Of a stretch of 40,541 nt of DNA, positions 1-6,394 are shown one piece after another. The translations under genes were made by a program, and so were the position numbers. The notes beneath the pieces are model-generated. The model had not been told where the DNA came from and searched no databases. It saw only the letters and a list, made by a program, of their open reading frames with translations. Every line of letters begins with the position of its first letter. Positions within the stretch are counted from its first letter, which is position 1. The stretch spans positions 1-40,541 of the forward strand of contig CAZFVY010000060.1 of NCBI GenBank assembly GCA_964522665.1, in the 5' to 3' direction. Source of the DNA: CAZFVY01 sp964522665 (lineage in GTDB: Bacteria; Verrucomicrobiota; Verrucomicrobiia; Limisphaerales; CAZFVY01).

Positions 1-424
1 CTTTGGTCGTTTTTCTGAACCATTCAAGCCATCAACATTAACCTTCACTATTATGGTAACGAGCCAGAATTCACCTGCGAAACTGACGCTCTTGCGCTCA
101 AGTTCACGACGCTCTCATTGGTCCCGGAGGGACCGTTGAGAGAAGCCCGGCCGCATTAGCGCCGGGTTCGCCGCGGCGGGAACCTAAGTCCCGATTCGGG
201 ACGGCTGAGATTCAAATCCAGTGAGATTCGAGCTCCCGAGGACTCAGCCGTCCCTGCGGGACTTAACTGTGACCGACCCTGACCCGGCGTTGAAACGCCG
301 GGCTATTCTCATTGGCCCTTCCAGGGCCGTGGACACTCGGCACCACTTCCTTCGGCGCCTCAATTTCTAGCGACAGGTGATGGCGGCCGCACCGAGATTC
401 ATTGAGGCGAGATACACTCTCCGT
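1..424. other. Intergenic region downstream of tyrS
   Basis: I find no credible coding region in these 424 bases. The first 110 bases show nothing I recognise. From about 114 to 335 there is a symmetric array of short GC palindromes, listed separately. The tyrS stop lies at 425 and no clear T-tailed terminator is visible just beyond it. Confidence 0.6.
114..335. repeat. Mirror-symmetric array of six short palindromes (REPIN-like)
   Basis: Six hairpins lie in the order A-B-C-C'-B'-A' about a centre near 224-225. A is GGTCCC/GGGACC at 120-134. B is CCCGGC/GCCGGG at 146-166. C is GTCCC/GGGAC at 188-202, inside the arm 185-209. C' is GTCCC/GGGAC at 250-262, inside the arm 243-265, which is nearly the reverse complement of 185-209. 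B' is CCCGGCGT/ACGCCGGG at 283-302. A' is GGCCCT/AGGGCC at 314-328. A and A' are also both preceded by the direct repeat CTCATTGG (114-121 and 308-315). The whole can fold on itself as one long imperfect hairpin. REP doublets (REPINs) have this design; that identity is inferred, and no RAYT transposase is seen in the window. Confidence 0.6.
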
Positions 425-1705
425 TCAGACCACCGTCACCACCACGTAATTCCGTTTGCCTTTGCGCAGGAGCAAACGCTTGCCGAAAAGTAAATCCGCG
501 CTGGTGAGGGTGCGCTTGAGATCGCTTTCGCGGACGTTGTTCAGATAAATTCCGCCGCCCTCAAGGTCTTTGCGGGCTTGGCCTTTGGATGGGCATAGCC
601 CGGCATCGACCAAGACTTCCAACAGCGGCCGGCCGGCCCCGCTCAGCGCTTCCGCCGGAATCTCCTTCGACGGCGCCTCGGCCGCGACGTCGTTAAATAG
701 CGCCTCGGTGATTCCCTCCAGGCCGCCGCCGAAGAGGATTTCGCTGGCGCGCATCGCGTCGGCCACGGCGGTTTCGCCGTGAATCAAGCGCGTCATCTCG
801 TGCGCGAGCGCCTTGTGGGCGCCACGCTGTTCGGGTTGGGCCGCGTGCTGGCGCTCGAGCTCGGCGATTTGGTCGGCGGACAAAAACGTAAAGTACTTGA
901 GGTAGCGGATCACGTCCCGGTCGTCCGTCCGAATCCAGAATTGATAAAAACGATAGACGCTGGTACGCTCGGGCGACAGCCAGACGGCGCCGCTCACGCT
1001 TTTTCCGAACTTGCTGCCATCGGTGTTCGTGATGAGCGGGAGCGTCAGGCCGTGGACGTGGCGGTTGAGCTTCTTGCGGCAGAGGTCGAGGCCGGCGGTG
1101 ATGTTGCCCCATTGATCGCTTCCGCCGATCTGCAACTCGCAGTCGTAGTCCCGACATTGGACGCAAAAATCAAACGCCTGCAGCAGCATGTAGCTGAACT
1201 CGGTGTAGCTGATGCCGGTCTCGCGGTCTTCCATTCGCGCCCGGACGCTCTCCTTGCCGACCATGACGTTCACTGAAAAGTGTTTCCCTACGTCGCGCAA
1301 AAAATCGAGGAAGCTGACCGGCTCGGTCCAAGTGGCGTTATCGAGCAAACGCGCGGGGTTGGTGGGCGTCTCGAAGTCCAGCAAACGCCGCAGTTGCTCC
1401 TTGATCTTCGTGATGTTCGCCGTGAGCGACTCGCGGGAGAGGAGCTGCCGCTCGTCCGCCTTGCCGCTTGGATCACCGATCAACCCGGTCGCGCCGCCCG
1501 CCAACGCAATCGGGAAGTGTCCAAACTGCTGAAATCTCCGCAGCGCCAGCAACGGCACCAGGCTGCCGACGTGCAGGCTGTCCGCCGTCGGGTCGAAGCC
1601 GCAGTAAAGGGTGAGCGGGCCCGCGGCCAGGCGCTTGGGCAGTTCGACCTTGTCGGTGCAATCGGCGATCAGGCCGCGCCACTGGAGTTCGTCGTAAATG
1701 TTCAT
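425..1705 (-). CDS. tyrS: Tyrosine--tRNA ligase
   Basis: Charges tRNA-Tyr with tyrosine in the cytoplasm using ATP. At 426 aa it has the normal length for bacterial TyrRS. The class I signature appears as HVGS at residues 45-48, within CGFDPTADSLHVGSL. The tyrosine-site motif QIGGSDQWGN is at 192-201. The KMSKS loop appears as KFGKS at 232-236. The last ~70 residues form the S4-like RNA-binding domain, ending in LLRKGKRNYVVV. The start ATG at 1705 gives the usual N-terminus; no strong Shine-Dalgarno site precedes it. The gene lies 75 bp downstream of rpsA on the same strand, and a nested terminator-like hairpin ends about 11 nt before the start codon, so expression may depend on read-through or a control at that hairpin. 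Identity is secure. Confidence 0.97.
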   Translation of the reverse strand: MNIYDELQWRGLIADCTDKVELPKRLAAGPLTLYCGFDPTADSLHVGSLVPLLALRRFQQFGHFPIALAGGATGLIGDPSGKADERQLLSRESLTANITKIKEQLRRLLDFETPTNPARLLDNATWTEPVSFLDFLRDVGKHFSVNVMVGKESVRARMEDRETGISYTEFSYMLLQAFDFCVQCRDYDCELQIGGSDQWGNITAGLDLCRKKLNRHVHGLTLPLITNTDGSKFGKSVSGAVWLSPERTSVYRFYQFWIRTDDRDVIRYLKYFTFLSADQIAELERQHAAQPEQRGAHKALAHEMTRLIHGETAVADAMRASEILFGGGLEGITEALFNDVAAEAPSKEIPAEALSGAGRPLLEVLVDAGLCPSKGQARKDLEGGGIYLNNVRESDLKRTLTSADLLFGKRLLLRKGKRNYVVVTVV

Positions 1706-1710
1706 GGGCG

Positions 1711-1764
1711 GAAAAGGCCGCGCCCGCGGCGTCCGGGGCTAATCCCCGGGCGGGCGGGCGCGGC
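1711..1764 (-). terminator. Nested hairpin with short T-run between rpsA and tyrS
   Basis: An 11-bp perfect GC stem (1717-1727 with 1754-1764) encloses a second perfect stem, CCGGGG/CCCCGG (1733-1738 with 1744-1749). Read on the minus strand, the outer stem is followed by CTTTTCC. This fits a Rho-independent terminator for rpsA with a short U-tract, but it sits right at the tyrS start, so an attenuator or a translation-control hairpin is equally possible. A separate 12-bp palindrome, GTTAAGCTTAAC (1774-1785), spans the rpsA stop codon. Confidence 0.5.
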
Positions 1765-1780
1765 TTGGAGAGCGTTAAGC

Positions 1781-3442
1781 TTAACCTTCCTTGACGTCGG
1801 CGGCGTCGAAGGCGTGTTGCAGGGCCACCAAGTCTTCGCCCGGCTTGAGGGAATCGAGCATCGCCTGCTCGGCCTTGAGCTGTTCGGAGCTGTAGTGGGC
1901 GGCCTTGATGGACAAGCCGATCCGGCGGTCCGCCTTGTCGATCTTGATGACGCGCGCGGTGACTTCCTGGCCGACTTTGAGGACGTTCTTGATCTTGTCC
2001 ACGCGCTCTTCGCTGACTTGGGAGATGTGGACCAAGCCGTCGATGTCGTGTTGCAGGCCGACGAACGCGCCGAAGCTCGCGAGCTTCGTCACTTTGCCGG
2101 TGACCAGATCGCCGATCTTGTAAAACTGATCGATGTTGCTCCACGGATCGGTCGTGAGTTGCTTCACGCCGACCGAGATGCGCTGGTTCGACTTGTCGAT
2201 TTCCAGCACCACCGCTTCCACTTGGTCGCCCTTCTTGAGGACTTCGGAAGGATGGTTGATCTTGCGGGTCCAGGAAATGTCCGAGACGTGGATCATGCCG
2301 TCCAGGCCTTCTTCGAGTTCGATGAAGGCGCCGTAGCTGGTCAGGTTGCGAATGCGGCCTTTGACCTTGGTGCCCGGGGGATATTTCTCGAGGGCTTTGT
2401 CCCACGGATTGGTCTCGAGCTGGCGGACGCCGAGCGAGATTTTCTGCTCTTCGCGGTTGATGCCGAGCACCACCGCGTCAATCGGTTGATCGACCTTGAG
2501 CACGTCGGCCGGCTTGGCCACGCGCTTGGTCCAGGACAATTCGGTGACGTGCACCAAACCTTCGACGCCCGGCTCCAGCTCCACAAAGGCGCCGTAGGGC
2601 ACGAGGTTGACCACGCGGCCTTTGACCTTCGCGCCGACGGGATACTTCGACTCGATCTGTTCCCACGGATTGGCGAGCTTCTGCTTGAGGCCGAGGCTGA
2701 CGCGTTCCTTCTCGCGGTTGATGTCGAGCACGACGACGTCGATGTCCTGGCCGACTTTGAGGATTTCCGACGGATGGCCGATGCGGCCCCAGCTCATGTC
2801 GGTGATGTGGAGCAAGCCGTCCAGGCCGTTGAGGTCGATGAACGCGCCGAAATCGGTCAGGTTCTTGACGGTGCCCTTGCGGATGTCGCCCGGCGTCATC
2901 TCGTTGAGCAGCTTGGCGCGCTTCTCGTTGCGCTCCTGTTCGATCAACTCGCGGCGCGACAGGACGATGTTCTGCCGGTCCTGGTTGATCTTGACGACCT
3001 TAAATTCGTAGGTGTTGCCGACAAAGCCCGCCAGATTGCGCGGCGGCACGATGTCGATCTGCGACGCCGGCAGGAACGCCTCGACGCCGATGTTGACCAG
3101 CAACCCGCCCTTGACGACGGCCTTGACCTTGCCGTGGATCGTGCCCCCTTCGTTGCAAATCGTGAGAATCTTGTCCCAATTCTGCTTGAACTCGGCCTTC
3201 TCCTTCGAGAGGACGACCATGCCTTCTTTGTCCTCGAGCTTCTCGATCAGGACGTTGATCTCATCGCCGACCTTGACGACCTTAATGTCTTCAAATTCGT
3301 TGGCCGGAATGACGCCCTCGCTCTTGTAACCGATATCGACGAGGACTTCCTTCGGGCGGACTTCGATGATGACGCCCTTGACAATTTCCCCCGCCACAAA
3401 GCGCATCGCGCTTTGCTTAAGGGCTTCTTCCATGGTGAGCAT
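1781..3442 (-). CDS. rpsA: 30S ribosomal protein S1
   Basis: Ribosomal protein S1 binds mRNA on the 30S subunit and helps initiate translation, especially on mRNAs with weak Shine-Dalgarno sites. The 553-residue protein shows six tandem S1/OB repeats. The first two are the divergent ribosome-binding type (VKGVIIEVRPKEVLVDIGYK, then HGKVKAVVKGGLLVNIG). The last four are canonical, each with a GxVxxxxxFGAF/YGAF core and an LVHVTELSW- or LLHITDMSW-type segment. The length matches the family. Starts at 3442 (MLTMEE) and 3433 (MEEALK) are both possible; neither has a visible Shine-Dalgarno site, as is also known for E. coli rpsA. The tyrS gene follows 75 bp downstream. A 745-codon open frame on the opposite strand is a GC-bias shadow. 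Confidence 0.97.
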   Translation of the reverse strand: MLTMEEALKQSAMRFVAGEIVKGVIIEVRPKEVLVDIGYKSEGVIPANEFEDIKVVKVGDEINVLIEKLEDKEGMVVLSKEKAEFKQNWDKILTICNEGGTIHGKVKAVVKGGLLVNIGVEAFLPASQIDIVPPRNLAGFVGNTYEFKVVKINQDRQNIVLSRRELIEQERNEKRAKLLNEMTPGDIRKGTVKNLTDFGAFIDLNGLDGLLHITDMSWGRIGHPSEILKVGQDIDVVVLDINREKERVSLGLKQKLANPWEQIESKYPVGAKVKGRVVNLVPYGAFVELEPGVEGLVHVTELSWTKRVAKPADVLKVDQPIDAVVLGINREEQKISLGVRQLETNPWDKALEKYPPGTKVKGRIRNLTSYGAFIELEEGLDGMIHVSDISWTRKINHPSEVLKKGDQVEAVVLEIDKSNQRISVGVKQLTTDPWSNIDQFYKIGDLVTGKVTKLASFGAFVGLQHDIDGLVHISQVSEERVDKIKNVLKVGQEVTARVIKIDKADRRIGLSIKAAHYSSEQLKAEQAMLDSLKPGEDLVALQHAFDAADVKEG

Positions 3443-3791
3443 AATGGTTCTGTGGTAACTAGCGCTGCGGGAGGCTTGGTCGGCGCGATCGCGCGGAACG
3501 AAGACTCCATTGCCTAACTGACCGACGTTGCAAACGGCAACGGAGGGTTGAAGGTTAGGTTTCTGGTTAACTTTCTTTTCTCAGCCTTAGCGAACCGCCG
3601 CCAAAACGGCGTTCAGGCAAGAGGCGAGCATACCTCCAGCGCCTTCGATTGCAAGCGCCAATTTGAAGCAATTCGGCGCCCCTAAATCTCCCTGGTTACC
3701 GACGCGAATTCTCGTCTGAACTGGGGGCGGCGCGGCCCGCGCGCCGCCCCCTGGTTGCAATCCTCCGGGACGGAGGATTCACCGCGTTAGG
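3443..3791. other. Intergenic region between flagellin gene and rpsA
   Basis: This 349-bp stretch has no coding signal. It must hold the rpsA promoter and leader (minus strand), but I could not assign -35/-10 boxes with confidence. A hairpin of eight pairs with one bulge (3592-3614, loop CCAAAA) lies about 150 nt upstream of the rpsA start and has no T-run, so it is not an obvious terminator. Two strong hairpins near the flagellin stop are listed separately. Confidence 0.5.
3723..3779 (-). terminator. Tandem GC hairpins downstream of flagellin gene
   Basis: Two perfect stems lie just after the flagellin stop: AATCCTCC/GGAGGATT (3759-3766 with 3772-3779, 5-nt loop), then a 12-bp stem GGGGGCGGCGCG/CGCGCCGCCCCC (3723-3734 with 3740-3751, 5-nt loop). 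Neither is followed by a T-run on the minus strand, so this may be a factor-assisted terminator, a 3' mRNA-stabilising structure, or REP-type palindromes. Confidence 0.4.
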
Positions 3792-4622
3792 TTAGAGGTT
3801 CTGCAATAACCGCAGGGCGTTGTTCGGTATCGAGTTCGCTTGCGCGAGCATCGTCGTGCCGGACTGCACCAGGATGTTGTAACGCGCGTATTGCGTGCTC
3901 TCGGCCGCCACGTCCACGTCCTTGATCCGGCTATCCGCCGCGGTCAGGTTTTCGTTGAGAACGCTCAACTGATCGCTGGTCAGGTTCAAGCGTTGGATGT
4001 TCGCGCCTACGTTCGCGCGCATGCTCGCCAGGGTCTGGATGGCCGATTGCACGTTGCTCAACGCCTGGGCGGCGCTGGTCGCGTTCGTGATGCCGGTTGA
4101 CGCGGCGTTGTAGATGTTGGCCAAGCCGATGGTCACCGCGGCGTTGGTCAGATCGACCGTGTTCATCCCGAACGTGGTGGCGTCGCTGTTGATGGTGATG
4201 CCCAAGCCCGTCGTGTCGAACAACGTGACCCCGTTGAACTGTTTGGTCCCGATGTCACTGATGTAGTTCTGCAACTGGGTGAACTCGGCGGTGTAGTTGG
4301 ACAGGTCCGAACTCGTTTTGGTCGGGTCCTGCGCCAGCACCGTCAGTTCGCTCATGCGATCCAACGCGGATTGCACCTTGCTCAGGAACCCGTCTTGGGT
4401 CTGGCTGAACGAGGTGGCGTTGCCGACGTTGGTGATCGCGGCGCTGTTGCGGTTGATTTGCGCGTCGAATTTAATCGACACGGCTAGCCCTGCCGCGTCG
4501 TCTTCGGGCGAAACGATCTTCGATCCCGAGGAGAGGCGGGCCAGTGATTTTTGCAAGTTCGCGGTCGAGCTGGCCAGCATGCTCGTCGCGTCCATGGCCG
4601 AGGAGTTTGTATTGATTACCAT
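3792..4622 (-). CDS. Flagellin
   Basis: Structural protein of the flagellar filament, exported by the flagellar type III system. The 276-residue product has the conserved N-terminal D0/D1 helices (MVINTNSSAMDA, then LARLSSGSKIVSPEDDAAGL, residues 1 to about 140) and the C-terminal D1/D0 region (LSVLNENLTAADSRIKDVD ... ALRLLQNL). The variable middle (about 140-180) is very short, so this is a minimal flagellin without large D2/D3 domains. The ATG at 4622 is preceded by AAAAGGA with 8-nt spacing, a clear Shine-Dalgarno site. No other flagellar structural gene is present in the window. The upstream leader holds two stable hairpins and is partly duplicated at 5184-5257. Whether it is fliC/hag cannot be said without the genome's other flagellins. 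Confidence 0.95.
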   Translation of the reverse strand: MVINTNSSAMDATSMLASSTANLQKSLARLSSGSKIVSPEDDAAGLAVSIKFDAQINRNSAAITNVGNATSFSQTQDGFLSKVQSALDRMSELTVLAQDPTKTSSDLSNYTAEFTQLQNYISDIGTKQFNGVTLFDTTGLGITINSDATTFGMNTVDLTNAAVTIGLANIYNAASTGITNATSAAQALSNVQSAIQTLASMRANVGANIQRLNLTSDQLSVLNENLTAADSRIKDVDVAAESTQYARYNILVQSGTTMLAQANSIPNNALRLLQNL

Positions 4623-4712
4623 AAGACAATTCCTTTTGTCGTATTTTTTAGGTTTAACTGTGCTACGCCGGCATCCCTGCCGGCGGAAAACATTTGTTCA
4701 GGCGTTTTCCAT
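4620..4712 (-). repeat. Flagellin leader, copy 1 (active)
   Basis: Upstream of the flagellin ATG, read on the minus strand, the order is hairpin GGAAAAC...GTTTTCC, hairpin CGCCGGCA-GGGA-TGCCGGCG, an AT-rich stretch, AAAAGGA and then ATG at 4622. The same elements in the same order recur at 5184-5257. The hairpins may affect mRNA stability or regulator access; that is inference. Confidence 0.6.
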
Positions 4713-5537
4713 TCTATCCTGTGCGGCGGATTGAGCCGCCGCGCCCGTTTTTGATTGGGCAGCCGCGTGGGCGCACCGCGCCGCTATTTAGCGGTTCGCG
4801 CGCGCTCGGCTGCCGCCCGGCTGAACTGCCGGGATGGGAAGCATGGTGGACAGGCGCTTCCCTCCGTCCTGCGCGGGAAAAATACTCACCGCGATCGTCG
4901 GCGATCAGCTCGCCTCGATAGCGCTGTCAAGACAGCTCATTGTAAGCCCACAAGCTGGGTCGTGGTTGGTCCGCGACTCGAGAGGTACGGACGCGCGACT
5001 CTGAAGCTCTCACTTCAGATGCGCCGCTTCCCGGGTACACAACACCGCCGTGCGCTGCCGGTGGCAGAATGACAACCTTCCGTGGCTCGACGCGCGAGTC
5101 TCAGTCGGTTTAGGAGATGGAGTGAGCGAGGGATTCAGCGTGTGCGCTGATCTTGCCGCCCGACCGAAGGCCTACGTTATTCTCATAAGACAAATCCTTT
5201 CGTCTTAGGTTAGGCCGGCATCCTTGCCGGCGGAAAACGCTTGCTCAGGTGTTTTCCGGTTTCCTGCGGGGCGAATCAGGGTACCGCCCCTATCGGTATA
5301 GTCGGCGCTGAATCCAGAGACTTTAGGCAATTCTTCGCGATCACGTTTTTGGGCCTCCGGCCCACCCGGATTCGGCCCGGTTTTTCCTGCCGTACCGCCC
5401 CTGCCTCAGTTCCCGTGTGAGGGGCTTTCGTTGCGGACAAAAAAGGGGCTGACCTCACCAAAAGACGGGAAGCGTCCCGGTCAGACTTCGCCGAGGCTGC
5501 GGTCAGCCGAGACGAAAACGGCACGAACTAAAACTGA
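4623..5537. other. 915-bp non-coding region upstream of flagellin gene
   Basis: No convincing gene is present. The part next to the flagellin start carries the leader: a Shine-Dalgarno site, hairpin CGCCGGCA/TGCCGGCG (4666-4685), hairpin GGAAAAC/GTTTTCC (4685-4710) and hairpin GCGGCGG/CCGCCGC (4723-4742). A second copy of the leader lies at 5184-5257. The 11-base direct repeat GTACCGCCCCT occurs near 5280 and 5394. A 6-bp palindrome at 5350-5364 has no correctly placed T-run. I could not identify a sigma-28 or sigma-54 promoter with confidence. Confidence 0.5.
5184..5257 (-). repeat. Flagellin leader, copy 2 (orphan, ends in 4-codon frame)
   Basis: This repeats the flagellin leader: GGAAAAC/GTTTTCC (5232-5257), GCCGGCA/TGCCGGC (5214-5231), AAAGGA (5195-5200) and an ATG (5184-5186), with the same 8-nt spacing as copy 1. 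The frame reads M-R-I-T then stop, and no flagellin coding sequence follows. It looks like the remnant of a lost tandem flagellin gene or a duplicated leader. Confidence 0.6.
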
Positions 5538-5813
5538 ATGATTATGAAAACACCCAAGATATTCTTTGCGCTCGCGATTGCCTGTTTCGCCGTGGCGCTC
5601 ACCGACGATGGCGGCGCGATATATTATGGCATCTTGCGGCCGTTGACCGCGGTGCTCTTTGCCCTCGCCCTCATTACGACCTTCCTTGCCAAAGAGGCGG
5701 CGCTTTTCGACGAGGAGAATCCCGAACACGCCGCTCCGTCGCCCCAGCCGTCGTCGTCGCGCGCGAACTCTCCGACCACGGGCCGCTTAACGTCGTCTCC
5801 CGCTTCCCACTAG
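5538..5813 (+). CDS. Small two-helix membrane protein
   Basis: A 91-residue protein with two hydrophobic segments, roughly residues 6-22 (IFFALAIACFAVAL) and 33-51 (ILRPLTAVLFALALITTFL), joined by a short loop (TDDGGAIYYG). A hydrophilic Ser/Pro-rich tail rich in acidic residues at its start follows. The shape is that of an inner-membrane protein with both ends on the same side. I do not recognise a characterised family. The start is either the ATG at 5538 or the one at 5544 (MKTPK); neither has a strong Shine-Dalgarno site. It is divergent from the flagellin and faces the GNAT gene, so there is no operon partner. It is likely real because the hydrophobic pattern is coherent, but no function can be given. 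Confidence 0.6.
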   Translation: MIMKTPKIFFALAIACFAVALTDDGGAIYYGILRPLTAVLFALALITTFLAKEAALFDEENPEHAAPSPQPSSSRANSPTTGRLTSSPASH

Positions 5814-5912
5814 CGTCCGGGGTCGGCGGCCTTGAATAACGCGACGCTCCGACCGAGATCGGGAAAGCCCGCGCGCCGATCACTGAGAGTTCCGTCGGTG
5901 GGCCGAATCGGG

Positions 5913-6329
5913 TTATCGGAGTTCATCGTCCGCCCGCAAGATCCAGGCGTCGGGATGGTGACTGAAGCCGAGCTTAGGGTAATAGTCCACGGCCGCTGGC
6001 GCCGCCAGGAGCACAATCAGCGATTTCGGTCCGAGGGCCGCGCGCGTTTGCCGGATCAGCTCGCGACCGATTCCCCGGCGCTGGTGAGAATCGCGGACGG
6101 CCAAGTCCGCAAGGTAAGCCACGTAGCTGAAATCGGTGAGCGTCCGCGCGATGCCGACAAGCTTTTCGTCGGCCCAAGCGGTGACGACCAAATTCGCATG
6201 GTCGAGCATCGCCTTCATCGTGGCGCGATCCTCGACCGGTCGCCGTTGCCCGAGCGTGGAGGCCACGTACAGTTCAATGACTTGATCGAGGTCCAACCCA
6301 TTGCCTGTCCGATAGACAATCTGTTTCAT
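5913..6329 (-). CDS. GNAT family N-acetyltransferase
   Basis: A 138-residue protein of the GNAT fold, which transfers an acetyl group from acetyl-CoA to an amine. The acetyl-CoA pyrophosphate-binding motif A is visible as DLAVRDSHQRRGIGRELI (about residues 78-95), with the Q/R-x-x-G-x-G/A core QRRGIG. The C-terminal AAVDYYPKLGF matches the common GNAT 'Y.k.GF' strand-helix. The substrate is unknown. I chose the ATG at 6329 (MKQIVYRTGN); an in-frame GTG at 6368 would add 13 residues that do not fit the family. It ends downstream of the phosphoesterase lipoprotein gene on the same strand, with 65 bp between them. Confidence 0.88.
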   Translation of the reverse strand: MKQIVYRTGNGLDLDQVIELYVASTLGQRRPVEDRATMKAMLDHANLVVTAWADEKLVGIARTLTDFSYVAYLADLAVRDSHQRRGIGRELIRQTRAALGPKSLIVLLAAPAAVDYYPKLGFSHHPDAWILRADDELR

Positions 6330-6394
6330 GCGCCCGCGAGCATAGTGGCGCTCGGGCGAAATCGCCACCGCTTCGTGCGACGCCGTATTCCGCG

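Noticed and set aside
201..240. GATTCAAATCC, resembling a tRNA T-loop
   Set aside because: The flanking bases do not form a T-stem, and no acceptor, D or anticodon arm can be built around it; it lies in the centre of the palindrome array.
1280..3517. 745-codon open frame on the plus strand
   Set aside because: It runs opposite rpsA and tyrS, has repetitive low-complexity composition (FxxLVDL patterns mirroring the S1 repeats) and resembles no family. rpsA is unambiguous on the other strand.
5350..5385. GC palindrome with nearby T-runs, considered as a terminator
   Set aside because: On the minus strand the stem is followed by A residues. On the plus strand the T-run belongs to a weak alternative stem and there is no upstream plus-strand gene to terminate.
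5440..5537. Possible c-di-GMP riboswitch before the small membrane protein
   Set aside because: A hairpin-rich stretch is present, but the conserved GEMM core and tetraloop-receptor features could not be found.
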